Below are positions 10,788 to 24,243 of a DNA stretch of 64,000 bases, one piece after another; the stretch's first letter is position 1, and each line of letters starts with the position of its first letter. The DNA comes from Paramecium tetraurelia (taxonomy: Eukaryota; Ciliophora; Oligohymenophorea; Peniculida; Parameciidae), in assembly GCF_000165425.1 (NCBI RefSeq), contig NW_001799266.1, positions 186,001 through 250,000 on the forward strand, read 5' to 3'. A program made the position numbers and the translations under genes. The notes below the pieces were generated by a model. It did no database searches. It saw only the letters and a list, made by a program, of their open reading frames with translations, and was not told where the DNA came from.

Positions 10788-13094
10788 TCAAAGTTTTAAT
10801 GTTTTTGATTTTTCGAGGATCTGACGCATTTGAGTAATAGCAGCTATCAAATCGCTCAATTGTGCTTAGTTTTCTTTAAGCATTCCCTTTAGTAATTGAG
10901 TTTATACTGTTCTTATCTCTGCCACCATTTTGACATCTTCTAGATCCTCTTTTTATTTTAATTTCAAATCCGAAAATTCTAATTGCTTCTGCTTTTCAAG
11001 TTTTACTTTGTTAATATTAATCATCAATTCCTATATTAATAAATTATACTATTCTAATTTCATTTCCAATAATTTGTTTTACTCTTCTAGCACCTTTATT
11101 TGTTAAGCACTAGAAGTCCCACTTTGAGATTTCAAATCTCTAAACTGTTTTGATAGGCGTTAGTTTTCTTTGGTCAGCTCTTCATTCAATTCAGTTAATA
11201 AATCAATTTCATCATTTTTTTATTGTAATAATTCACTTTTACTCTTTTCATCTTTCATTTTCTCTAATTTTTTTTGTAATTATTGGTTTTAGATTTTCAA
11301 ATCTCTTATTTCCTCAATATTATCTTACTATTATAATTACTGTACTTATTTTTAAAGTAATTTTATTTTATTTTCATAACTCTCTTTTAATTCATCAATT
11401 TACATTGTATTAGGTTAATTCTATAATTTCTTCTCTTCAGCTTATTTCTTAAGATTTTTGATTTATTATTCATATTTTAATTTGAATTAAGAGATTTCTT
11501 ACAAATCATTTTCATAATCACTGTCTATAGTTTCTGTTTTTTGTTTAGTTGCATTCCATCTTGTATCATCATCTTTTTGTAATTTCAACTTAGAAATTTC
11601 ATTTTTCAATTATTCAATTTATGATTTCAATTCTGAATTATCAATTCTCATTTCATGTAACTTAATTTTATACATTTCAGAATCATTATTTTATTATTAA
11701 TTTAGAAGTATAGAATTCTCCTTTTGTAATTATTTGACTTTATCTCTTAATTGAATAATCTCCTCATTCAACTTTTTATTTTCTAAATCCCTTTTATCAA
11801 CTTGTTCTTAGAGCTTTTAATTAATTTCACTTACTTTCTACATATCTGGTTTTATCATTGATTGTCGAGCACTCAAATTCAAATTATCCACTTTGATTGA
11901 ATCTGATCTAGTTGTGATATAAACTTTCTTGTAACTTTCAAAATCACAATTTTGAGTTTATTTATAAAGTACACTTAATTGATTAGTTCTAAGTGATCTA
12001 AGCATGAATAATTCTGTTTCTTCATGGTTGAATTTGTTCTTCTACATTTCCTGATTAGATAATTGACATAAAACAGCCATCTGAGCCAGTAAATCCATAT
12101 ATCCATTTGAACCAGACATTAATACAGAACTTATTATGAAAAAGGTCGTTTCAAATAAAAAGAGATTAATGCTAAATGTAACTAAGTACTATCTGAGCTT
12201 CTATGAGAGGAAACTCTTAATCACGCTCATGTCATTTAAATCTACTTGAAGAGCGTCCTTTAAAACACCAACTACAATGGAGTTTTCATTAGCTAAATCA
12301 TATTTAGTGTTAGCCTTTGGGTACAATTGCGATGGGAGTATATGGGCATATATTGCAGTTAGGAGTATATAAGCAGAAGCTTCAGATGCAAAGCAAAGGA
12401 GAAAATAGGTAATGAGTACTATTTCATGCGAATATCCAATTTGAGGATACAATAGTAGAAGTGTGCCAGCAACTCTCAAAATGGAAGTTTTGACTACTTC
12501 TTTTTGACGAAATGATTCCACATTTTTTAGAGCAGCTACCATAAAGTCTTTGATGGAATAGTTTACAAATCCATCGATATCATTTATCACTACTTCTAAC
12601 TTTGCTTTGAAGATATCATAAGCATTAGTATCTTTGGATAACTTTGCATCATCTAATGCATTGAAGAAATCCTAAAATTTAATTCACTCAATTATTACAT
12701 TTTTGGCTTTTGTAGTATCAGTTCCAAATGATTATAACCATTATTGTGAAAATGAATCTTTGTTAAAACTTATTTTGTATTGTTCCAAGAATCTCTTAAG
12801 TGAATCACTTTCCTAATTATTGAAATTGAGATGCTTACGTCTTTACAAAAGTTACATAGACGATGAGTTTTCTTAGACAGACCATCTGCCTTCTAGACTT
12901 AAGCTTTGTTTGGAGCACATTTATCACATACAGCTCTTTTACATCTGCCAATTAAGTATATATTAATACCTCTTACATTAATGTTCTTTAACTGACATAG
13001 TGAACTTTGCTCCACACAATTAGCAGTTCTTCAACTTCCCCCTATCGTCTTTGATGGTAATTCCGTATATAAATATGGGTTATGATTTGCTCAT
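10788..13094 (-). CDS. FYVE-type zinc finger + TBC-like domain + coiled coil
   Basis: Three introns (25, 26, 27 nt) give an exact 742-aa frame. Residues about 20-77 form an eight-Cys FYVE/RING-like finger (CQLC, HQCKRCKRAVCDKC, RLCNFC). Residues about 100-350 align with a Rab-GAP TBC fold: KDFMVAALKNVESF, then LLLLYPQIGYSHEIVLITYF, then NLFLFETTFFIISSVLMSG. The remaining about 350 residues are a long Lys/Glu/Gln coiled coil. FYVE-TBC proteins act on endosomal Rabs. Here both catalytic fingers appear to be lost: no IxxDxxR arginine, and YxQ is replaced by YSH. It is therefore probably a binding rather than a GAP-active module. An internal ATG (12119) could be mistaken for a separate coiled-coil gene, but the frame is continuous and the TBC C-terminal half spans it. 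Confidence 0.75.
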
Positions 13095-14730
13095 TAAGAC
13101 TATTATTACTATATATATAGTAGAAATAAAAATAATAATCAATTTTGGGTATCAGTTATTTATCTTTGCTTAAGACCTTCACAGTTCTTCAAATTAGTAA
13201 TTATTTATATATTTTTCGCAATTTAAATTCGCTTATAATATAAATTGAGTTTGACAAATTTTCATTTTTACGAAGATGAATTTTTTCATGAACTTATATC
13301 TCATTGTCTCTTCCAAATTAAATATAAAACACATATACGGTGTCTTCCTTTAATATTATTTTGATTCTGTATGATTTTTAAATTGTTTTAATCAAAATTT
13401 TACAATTTTGTTAATTCAATTGTTTTTCTTTGATTTTATTTTTACTTTGCAAAATAATTTAAAGGTTAATTATTTTAAGGATCATGCTTGGACATAGCAA
13501 GTGAAGAATAATGGGAAGCGTCAATAAGGTGTGTCTTCAGACAAGGATAGAAAGAAAAAATTATGAAATTAAAAAATTTCAATCAACTTACAGGTTTATG
13601 TAAATATCTATTTCTATTAAATTTAAGCAAAAAATTCAAGGTACATAGAAGATTTTGACTTTTGCATTTATCTGAATATCATGGAATAAAGAATATTTTA
13701 GAGAAAGCCATTCTAAATAAAGCAAATGCAGATCTGAAGAGTAACTTTAAATAAAAATAGAAAAGTTACGAAAAGATGTTAAAGGAGATTATTTGGAGTA
13801 ACGATAATAGTTATGATTATGAAGCTTAATGAGGTTTTGATCAAATTTAAATTGACAGGCTTTAAGATATATCAATTCAACTTAGCCTCATTAATTTTGT
13901 AATTCATAGCTAATTTTTAATCAATTTTTAATGAATTATTATTATTATTCTATTTAGTATAAAAATAACTCAATCAATCAGTAATGAACTATGCAACTAT
14001 TTTTTCCAATCTTTTAAATTAGTTTCTTGGTTCTGTCATTTACCAATTAAGACTAGAAATATTTCTTAAATTTATAAAGAACTCTGAAATATTGAGGCGA
14101 AATGAAAATTAATTTTACGTCGATGTGAATTATTACATTAGCTGGTCATACAGATTGGGTATAAGTGAAATAGATAATCAAAATTGATAGCAAGAATTTG
14201 TAATTTGTTTATGATATTATTCTTAGATCTAATTAATTAAAATTATATTGATAAAAAATGGTTGAGTTAGTTTGTATATTTTGGAATAAGGAGTCTAAAG
14301 GAGGTAATAAAGTCTAAAAATTCATTAGATAAGCATTGAGGAAATAATTTTTGAAAGTAGTTTTGCATAATTTTATAAGTGTTGAAATATAACTTTTATT
14401 TCTGTGTTGGAATTGAAGGACAAATATAGAGTATGTGTGGGGGTAGGTAAGTTATCCTATTGAGAAAATTTGGAAAATCTTAAAATCAAAAATTTACAAA
14501 AAAACAACCTAAGTATGAATTTTTAATTGATCTTGCAAACACTAAACTATTTAAAAAATAATAATAAACTTCTAATTGATATGTTAGTTGAAAACATATC
14601 AAAGAGATAAAAATAGTTTTGAATAAATTTATTTCTATAATGTAATTGATCTTTATGAAAAATTTATTATTATATTGAATTCAACTATATTTTTAAAGTA
14701 TAGTATTAATGATTAAATAAACCTTAAAAT
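13095..14730. other. Long intergenic region between divergent genes; possible decayed coding fragment
   Basis: This 1.6-kb space separates divergently transcribed genes (starts at 13094 minus and 14731 plus), so it should contain both promoters. Most of it is AT-rich sequence without protein-like frames. At about 13480-13830 on plus, short frames look more gene-like (LDIASEEQWEASIRCVFRQG, then KEYFRESHSKQS and EEQLQIKIEKLRKDVKGDY). They lack a start codon and are interrupted by TGA, and no set of tiny introns joins them cleanly. A degraded gene copy is possible but not shown. Confidence 0.4.
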
Positions 14731-17700
14731 ATGGTTAGGTAGTCAGAATCCACTTAAATAGTAAAGATGAAAATGGCATAATCGTAGCTAAAGGGTATTT
14801 ACGCTCTAATTTTATATAGATTCCTTGACCCCAATGCTTATTACATGTAAATTGATGATCTCAGAAAAGCAAATAATTTTAGAGATTCTCTATTTACTAT
14901 TCTGCCAAGAGGCACTTTTGAGTTGCACGATGAATATTTGAAAGAAAAAAAAAATTAAACTGTAGATGCCTTGAAAAGTAGAGTCTCAACAGAAGCCTCC
15001 CAATATTACACTATAATTTAATCAAGAATGCACGAAGAAATCTTACTAGGAGCAGAAGTAGTCTTTAAGCATGTGGACTCTTAGCGTTATTTATTTGGCT
15101 CATATGATTGTTCTGAAGTTGCTATGGATGCTTTTAAATTGAAATTGTCTCCATAATTAAGTTCTCATACTATTTTTAAATTGGCTCCTTATTAAACATA
15201 TCAGAAGGAAGGTCAAATCATACAAATAGATGAGCCTTTAATTATTGTTCATGAGAAAACCCAATGTAAATTGGATTACGAGAAATGTCGAATGTTTTTG
15301 GATTTGCAGATGAGCAATGGCTTAAATTATAAGGCTTCTCAAACTGAGTCATTTAATAAAACATTCAAATAACCAATTAACACCAGAGATGAAGCTGTGG
15401 TCTCCCTTAATAGTGATAGATAATGGAAATTTTAATTACATGAACAAAATGGGAAGATTATCCCAAATGACCTATGTTTCTTCATTTTCTCGTAGGATGG
15501 ATCATACTTGACTTCTGATGGTCGAAGGTTATTACTACAAGAGTACAAGGATAATGAATACATTCCTCTTGATTGTGTATGGGAATTATAATTATATGAA
15601 AACAAGTACGTAATCAGATCTCAAATTTCAGGTTTTGTTATCAATTCAAATTCATAACTTTCACAATATGAAATGTTGGATGATTAACATTTGTAAATAG
15701 AGCCTGCTAAACTTGGCACCAATGAGGTTTCTTTCAATATGTTTGTGAAAATTAAATTTGACAATAAAGAGTTACAAAAATCAAATGTTCAAAGATGTAA
15801 AACCAAAAAGCTTACCATTACTCAATTGGAAATTGAAAAATATTAAAAATTACTTGGTCAAGAAGATTTAGATTATGTTTAATATAATGTTTAATTCTTA
15901 CCCACCAATTCTGTTCATGGATTTCAAATTAAAAGACTTAATGAAGATTTAAAAAAAGATCTGCTCTTAATCACATCATCTCATGAAATTCTAAAATAAT
16001 TCATAAACTCATTATAATTGGAAGACAAGTTATAAATTGAATCTATTATAAATGAGAAGATTCTAACTTAGGTTCTTAAAGTCATTTAAAAATTGATTGC
16101 TTACCTCTTGAACTGTGAGTACATGAATATTGATAAATGCGAGAACTTACCTATCCATTCTAGATAATTATTCATGAAAGACTTAAGGATGGTTGAAATT
16201 ATTATACAAATAATCTTCTATTTTTGGGAAAAACATAAAACTATGAGTTTATTCTTACATAAGAATTATGAAAAAGATAAATTAAGACAGATATGTATAT
16301 ACTCCTACGTCCTGATTGAAAAGATGGCCAGGAACAATTCCTCAGTTAAATTATATATTTCACAATGGCTCGAGTTTTTCTTAAAGCAAGCCATTGATAT
16401 TGATGATGAACAAATTCAAATTTCATTGGCTGAACTATTAAATGATAACTATTATTCGATTAACAAATTTGTCTAAGAAGCAACCTTCCAAAACTTGGTC
16501 AAAAATATAAGTGAAAAGAAAAATGTTCATGAAAAACATCTAAGAATTTTTAGTTCTATTATCATTTGCGATGGAAAACCTATCATAAAGAATTAAATTG
16601 AATTGCTAAACAAATTCTTTAAGCCTTAGAGCTCTGATTAAAATTTTTACATCTTTAAATTCTTGTTTAAGGAGGAGGACCAAAAAATCAAAGTTCAACA
16701 TTTAAACAAATAATGGTTCACCTTAAAGGAATTCCATGATTATAGTCAAATGTAGGATGACTTACAGACCTGGAACTATTTCCTAGCTTATATAAACTTA
16801 TTGTCAGATATTTGTTAGAACAGGAACAAACAAGGGACCAATTATGTTCATTAGTTTTACGAATTATCAGTCTTATCTACAATCCTGTAAGATCCAGAAA
16901 CAGAATAAATCAACGCTATAGACCCATTTCTAAAGTTAATTCATTCTGCATTTATTGATTCTTCATTGTTTGCCCCAATTAGACGAATTGCTAGAGTTAG
17001 AGAATGGGCTAAAATTAAAGATAAGACAGACATAATTAAGACTAAAACGAAAGTGAACAAGGATTAAAAAAGAGTTCTCGAGTTTATCTAGGACTATATT
17101 ACAAAAAAATTCAACCAAAATGGGAAGGAGAAACAGTACTTTAAAACTTTGTATACTGTCCTCTATGTTCTAAAAACTACTATTCGTTTGGGATATTGGG
17201 AGAAAATAGATGACTTAAAAAATCTATTAGAACCCTTATTTAATATTATTACATTTAAATAAAACCAATCAGAATAAATAGATTAATCGTAAAATAGCAA
17301 TCATTAAAATTAAATTTCAAAGATCATAAAATCGCAAAATAATTTCTAATCTCAGAAAAAAAGATTTATTGAAATAAACACAGAAAATATGATTATGTTA
17401 AAATGTAAATAAATATCATGTGAGATATTGGATATAATCGTTGACATGGAAACTAATGTTAGAGTTAGTATAAGTACCATCAACCTAAAAGACTTCTTTG
17501 AAAAAGAAGATAATAAGAAGAATGAATCTAAACGATAATTAAATGAGGTCGAAAATGAAGTATAAATGAAAAATAGCATCAGACGATTGAGTGTTTAAGA
17601 AAGCTAGGAGAAGGTGGTTGAAGAATGGAAAGGCAAATTTTCTAAATTAATTAAAGAAAGGGATCTTTTTGGAAAATTCTCTAAGGACATTATTTCTAAA

Positions 17701-20700
17701 TTTGCAGAATTATCCAAATATGATAATGAAATACTGTAAACTTATTCAATCAAATTGTTAAAGAGAATTTATGGATATAGGAAAGAACTCATAGAAAACT
17801 TTGATAAAACTATTATTGTGAATGCCGGTTTCACTCATAAACTTTCAGAGGATAGTAGAAAGACAAGAACCAAACTGCTTTCTTTTAATGATTTCAATAT
17901 ACTTAATCTTAATCTCAAAAACTAAAGCGAGTATAATATTTACTTATGGGTTGACAAGAAGGATACAAAAGAGAGAGGGACTGGAGTGATATAGGATTTA
18001 TGTTGGCTTATTGAATGCTTAAAATCAGGAGATTAAGTACTCTAAGAAAATGTCAAAGTTAACTATGATGATTTCTATGCTGAGAATAGATTGTAATAAG
18101 TATATACTGAAAAAGAACAAAACTTCAAATTACATTAAAGTTTGATTAAGTGTTAAGACTTACATGAGAATATTTTGGTGTTTATAAATATTGCTACTAA
18201 AATGATTAATGAGGTTTAAGAAGTTTCAGATAAATAGGAAAATGAAAGTAATAAATTAATCCAAAAAGATTAATAAAATACTTCTGATGATAAATTGATC
18301 ATGAAAACTCTATACGTCTGTTTTTAATTCCTTACTATGTTACTTTGGAATCATCATGAAAACAAATAAGATTCAGATTTTATAAAAATCATTCCAAATT
18401 TATTTTAATACATAAAATACAATCTTTTTTGCATTTAATTTCTTAGAGAACTATTTCAAAATAATAAATCATTATTATTCAATGAGTCTAAAATATCCCA
18501 GATTATTAATGAAGTTGTCAAATAATGCAATGCTTTAAATTTTGATTAGTATTATAAAGCTTAATTAATTGATTTCCTGAGAATATTAACCATTTATAAT
18601 AATAAATCCATTAAAATCAATTAGAATCTAATAATGGCAGCTTTGTAAAACAGAAATTTTTAAAGAATCATGATTTTATTTGATAACAAAGATTCTATAT
18701 TTGACGAAATTGAGAAATTAATTGCTGATTATCAAATTTAATATTTTAAGGTCTTAAAAAATAGTAACAATAAGGATGATAATAAGTTTATTAACATCAA
18801 TCCAAAATTGACATATCTTTTTAATTACTTCTAATTACTAGTACTCCTAATATCAAATAAGAATGAAATCAATCTAGGAAAATGCAAACAAATGCATTCA
18901 CACTTAAAATTGATAAGACTCTATTAACGAACAGGTTAATGCTGGCCCTTAAAGAGATACTTAAGAGCATACATAAATAGACTATATTATGAGCATAACA
19001 AAGATTTCATTGGGATATGTCAAAATCTAATTGAAATTGATTTAGAGAACATATTGAATGACCTTAAAGATATTCTTGAATTAAGGGAATCTGGATGCGA
19101 TTATCAAAAAATAAAATTGAGTAACCCAACCAGATTCTCATACTTATGTTCGTATTTTTATATGACATTGGAAGAAAACTTGGTATCTTTGAATTTTATA
19201 TTTGATCAATTATCCTTTTTTGATGAATTAGAAGACACTTTGAAATTAAATTAAAAAAAATCAGAGCCTTAATTAAAATAACATTCAGTATTACTGGAAT
19301 TCGGTAATATTCTATTAAAAATTGAGCAATTATGGTCTGAATCGGAACTAATTACAAATTTAGTCAAAGTACTTATGGTTGTATTTTGCAATATTTACAA
19401 AACCTTTGATTTACACACATTAATCTTAAGAGACGTATTATCTAATCCAAAACCATTTCATAATGCAATAATAGAGACAACCTGTATTCATAAGAAGTAT
19501 ATAAATGGAAAAGAATAATTTGTCTAATAAGAATTGAGGAAGTAAACACCTCATATTAACCAATCTACCATGTTGTCTCAGAAATATCAAGAATTGCAAT
19601 AGAAATGGTTTGAATTATATGGTAATAGATTGGAGCCAAATAATGCAGAGTATAATGATTAATTGAAGGACATATTATTAAATGAAGTTTATGACTTTGC
19701 CAATATCGATAATTAGATAAGAGTTTTGAAACAAAAGAATTAATGGGAGGTGGAGAAGAAAAAGAAAAAAATAAGGAGAGTTTATGAAAAGGAAACTAAA
19801 ATCAATATGGATCTAAATAAAAGATATAGAAATTTAATGGAGCTCTTTTTGACAGATAAAACAATTAATGTTTATTTGGAAGAAGAATTTAATTCATTTT
19901 GTACTGATTTAGATTAAATAAAATATTCAGATAAGTTGGCACTTCAACCACCTATTACATTGAAGGAGTTTATTTAGAATATTATTCATTTAAATCTAAA
20001 CCACTATGACACTTTAAGCTAAGATATTCAAATATTCTTTCTTAAGGCGCTTGAAAAGATTATTAGGAAAAGTGAAAATGAAAGTAATCCAGAATTATAG
20101 AATAAAATGGTCAAACAACAATAAAACTTCTTATTAGAATGTGGTGCTGCTGAATTGATTTGTAAATTTCTTCGCATTCCTAATCTTGAATTGAGATAGG
20201 GATTAACAAATTCATTAATATCTTTTGGAAATGCTTTTCTAGAAAGGGGTAACAGGAAATGTTAGAATGAAATCTATTAAAAACTTTTGAGTGATTCTAA
20301 AAACAAGATTTTAATTAATTACAGATAATTAATTAGAAGAGTGAGTAGAGCTGTTTACAATAATTTTAAATTTAGAAAAAACAAACCCCATTCAAGTTTT
20401 CCAAATATTGAATTATGTGATAATTTTGATTTTTATGATGAACTTACTTAAACAACTTCGAGATTAAATCATATGGAAAAAGATGATGCAAGAGAAGAGT
20501 ATATCAAGGAAGAATTCATCAATTTATTGAATAGATCTTTTAGATTTCTGTAATTATTATGTGAAAACAACAATGTTTAGATGAAGAATTTTATAAGACA
20601 GTAAATAGATCCTGATCTCAATCCAAAAATAGGCTCAATAAATTTCATAGAACTAGCAACATCGCAATTGAGAGTATTCTGTAAAGCATTCAATTCAAAA

Positions 20701-22887
20701 ATAAGCGAAGTACCAATTTATATTTTGGATTTCATCTTAGAAGTAGTTCAAGTCCCTTGTCTAGAAAATTAAATTACTTTATGTAAGACAACATTTTTTG
20801 AAGATGTTTGTTATTTGGTTTAATAGTTAAGTATAAGATAAAATTAAGAATAGAGAGGATTGCTATCAAAGCCAGAGGGTATGTAAGCCTTATTTAATAT
20901 TTATAATAAAATCATCATAATCATAATGAGTGTTTTGGAAGGAAATGATGATAGAATTTAGGAAGATTTATAGAAAAAAATTGACCCAAAATTTCTAATT
21001 GAAATTGTCAGACAATATCTTCAAAATCACAATCCAAAGATACAAAGCAAGGAAGATATGGAAAAAGCACTAGAAGAATAATCATTATAAAAATATGACA
21101 TAAAATTGGACAAAAACAATGAATAAGATTAACAAATTTAAAAGAAAAATGACAACATAGAAAAAATACTAAATGTTTTGATTATAAAAGAAAAAATTAA
21201 ATTTCAGAATTTTTAATTAGATGAAAGTAGTAATTACATTAAAGAAATTATGAAGTTTTTAGAAACCAAAATCTTAAGAATAGAAATCATTTATGAAAAC
21301 AAACCTTAAACAATTTTGTATCCATCTCGACCATTATTCACATTTTTATCAGATGAAACTAGAGATATCATTATGTATAATGTGAATAGAGAAACATAAA
21401 GAGATAAAATAAACGGATTGTTAGAATACAGGAATCAAATTTATCGAGAGCTTTAATATAATTACGAATTAAGCAAAAGAGAATTCTTACCCATAACTTC
21501 ATAATATATTCAAGTATTAAGACATCTTTCAGCTTTTTTCTCTATTTCAGTAAACATATTAATGATATTATTTTATAATATGGAAATCTATAATTTTTAA
21601 GTTCTACTGAAGGCAGAATTTTATGAATAGTTAATCATTAATGTACTTTCATTTTGTTAGCTATTTACTACATTAGTTTATTACATTTGCTATCTGAATT
21701 ATCGAATACCTATTTGTATCGATAAGTATCGACCTATTGGTTAAGATGTATCTTCTGATGACTCAGATAGTGAACTTAACCAAGAAGAATCAGATGTTAC
21801 AGATAATGAATAAAGTGGAGGATTAAATGAAATTAAAGAATAAATCAAATAATCTGAATAGAATCAAAAAAAGAATGAATCTAAAATTTAATTATTATCT
21901 CACATTCTAAGTTATATCTTAGATTCTGCAAAGAAAATTAGTCAATAGAATGAGGATTTTATATAAATAACATTCTACTTAGTGTTTTCGATACTTGGAA
22001 CATTTTACAAGAGTTATTTTTTCTCTTTACATTTGTTTGACTTATTTAGTAGATTAACTTTATTGAATAATGTGTTTTAAGCTATCTCTCATAATGCTAA
22101 GTAATTAATTGTTGTCTCGTTATTGGGAGTTTTGTTTATTTACGTTTTTTCATTTACATCCTTTGATTAGTATGCAGATGATATTTACACTGAAAAATAA
22201 CCAGAAGAACATTGTGAAACTTTGATTTCTTGTATGATAACTCTAGTTACAAGTGGAGTTATTGGAACTTCTATGTCCAAATGGGATTTTGTAAAATTTT
22301 GTTATGATACTTTGTATTTTGTATTTTTTGCATTGCTTTTCACAAATATTGTCTCTGGTATTATGATTGATACTTTTGCAGAATTGAGAGATCAAAGATA
22401 AAAGATTGACGATGATAAAAAGAATTGTTGCTTCATTTGTGGTGTTAAGAGAGCTCATTTAGAAAAGAATCTTGAATAATTTGAATAACATGTTAAAGAT
22501 AAACATTTCTTGTGGAATTATATCTATTATATATATTGCTTAAAATTAAAAGAAACTACTGATTACACTGGTTTGGAATATGCGATTAGTGAAATGATCA
22601 GGAGGGATAATATATCATGGTAAATCTATTTTTTTGATTCTAGGTTCCCGATACAATTTGAGCAAGAAGCTAATTAAGATAAGGAAATAGATGTCAGAAT
22701 TGCTTAACTTGAAGGAGAAATGAGAGAGAAAAATGATAGAATTGCTCAGTTAGAATTAGAAGTCAAAAATAAATTAAGTAATATTAATAATATACTGACA
22801 TCATAATTAGAAAAAGACATACCTTCTAAATTGGAAAACTTAAATTAATTAATTATGTAAATGTAATCATCAAAAAAAAGTAATTGA
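14731..22887 (+). CDS. Intracellular Ca2+-release channel (IP3R/RyR superfamily, CRC)
   Basis: One unbroken frame of 2718 codons (TGA 22885-22887) matches the usual 2,700-aa size of IP3 receptors. The N-terminal part has MIR-domain-like sequence (EILLGAEVVFKHVDSQRYLF). A huge helical middle follows. The C-terminus carries about six membrane segments (from about residue 2265), a pore loop with SGVIGTSMS (about 2505), the inner helix YFVFFALLFTNIVSGIMIDTF, and the diagnostic zinc-binding linker CCFICGVKRAHLEK...HVKDKHFLWNY seen in IP3R (FICG...H...H). A coiled coil ends the protein. It would form tetrameric Ca2+-release channels in the ER, alveolar sacs or other stores. Paramecium has many such CRC genes; I do not assign a subfamily. 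IP3-binding basic residues were not verified. No intron is required. Confidence 0.9.
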
Positions 22888-22919
22888 ATTTATCTATATT
22901 AAATTTAATATTTTGATAT

Positions 22920-23523
22920 ATGAACAAAATGTCTTGTTTACCAATATTAAAAAAGGTATCCATGAATCACAATCATACCCATTTGGAATCTGAAACTTCT
23001 GATGTTGAAAGAACCACCAGTTTCGAATCAAGTTAATTAGGCAGAATGATTGAAATTACATCATTTCGGAGAATTTCCACATCATCAAAAGGAGATAATA
23101 ATTAAAGTCCTAGACAATAAAGGAAAAATTCCTTTGTCACTTTCGAATCTAATAATATTACAATTTCTGTTAGCCAAATCAAATCTATAAATGAGTAATA
23201 AATTAATTATATAATTAGTCCTTCATTGTATGTAAAAATGAATGATTTATAAAATAGAATTTGGAAAGCATTGACTAAATTCACAAATGCATAATTAGTA
23301 CAACTCCTTTATTATTTAGGAATCAGTTTTTTTGATTGACATCATAGTCTTGCATAATTATACTGAATTTGAATTTAAGTTTGACCTTTCTCAATTGTCT
23401 TGCTTTATGACAATTAAAGAATTAAGAGAATAAATACATGTTATTTTTTATTAATAAAAGAACTAAAGTAGACAATTTAATTTAACATTGTAGAAATAAA
23501 AGACCCTTAATTATATATTTTGA
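22920..23523 (+). CDS. Hypothetical protein (about 193 aa)
   Basis: ATG 22920 starts only 33 nt after the stop of the channel gene. The N-terminal half is Ser/Thr/Asn-rich and probably disordered (TSFRRISTSSKGDNNQ). The C-terminal half is more ordered and mildly hydrophobic (FLIDIIVLHNYTEFEFKF, then SCFMTIKELREQIHVIF). A 22-nt intron at 23298-23319 shifts the frame cleanly into the C-terminal exon, which ends at TGA 23521-23523. Without splicing the frame ends at 23339. The coding quality after the splice supports the intron. No family is recognised. Confidence 0.6.
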
Positions 23524-24243
23524 TTGGAGTTATCAAAACATAAAAGTTAGATAGCGATATAAGATTGTTTGAATTACTAAACATTTTACTAAATGGGAAA
23601 AAAACATTGATTTTGTAAACCTCTTGTTAAAATTTTTGAAAGTATTTTTTATTTTTTTAAAAGTCTATAAATTTTGTTATCTTTACTCTTTAAGATTCAT
23701 TATTATTTAATCTTAGTTTTTAGATATCAACAATAGTTCATTTTATTATTTGAATAAAAATATTTATTTAAGTTTGAGTCTCTATAAAAGTAAATTCACA
23801 TATTTCAGATCTCTATTTAATGAATATGGACATTAGTTCGAATGAATTGATTGAATATTGATATTTTAGTATTAATGAGATTTAGAATAATAACTTCAAA
23901 TTATTATCCTTAATTTCTGAATATACTTCGATTCTTAGTCTCCAAATAAGCAAAATAAATACACTAAATCTCTATTGAACTTGGTTTCACTGAATATTTT
24001 TAATTATGATTAATCTACGATGGTTCTTATCACTTTTCTTTATAAATAGATTGAATCTACAAATGATTTCTTTATTGCTTTTTACGTTTAAACATTATTT
24101 AGTTATTATAAACATTAGAAATTATAGTTTTAATTCACTTTCTATAGAAATTTGGTAAATTTATTTTTTTTAATAAATTACAAGTTTATAAAAAAAATTA
24201 ATGAAAAAGTGCAGTCTAGCTTTATAAACATCGATGCTTTTTG
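23524..24243. other. AT-rich region, no confident gene
   Basis: Short plus-strand frames free of TGA occur here, for example one of about 90 codons from about 23980 with a hydrophobic/aromatic composition (MVLITFLYKQIESTNDFFIA). With a single stop codon and about 80% AT such frames arise by chance. No start, splice pattern or family supports a gene. The stretch may hold the promoter of the next plus-strand gene. Confidence 0.5.

Noticed and set aside
12119-13094. Separate FYVE/TBC gene followed by a distinct coiled-coil gene starting at ATG 12119.
   Set aside because: The frame is continuous through the supposed intergenic stretch, and that stretch encodes the C-terminal half of the TBC fold; the ATG is internal.
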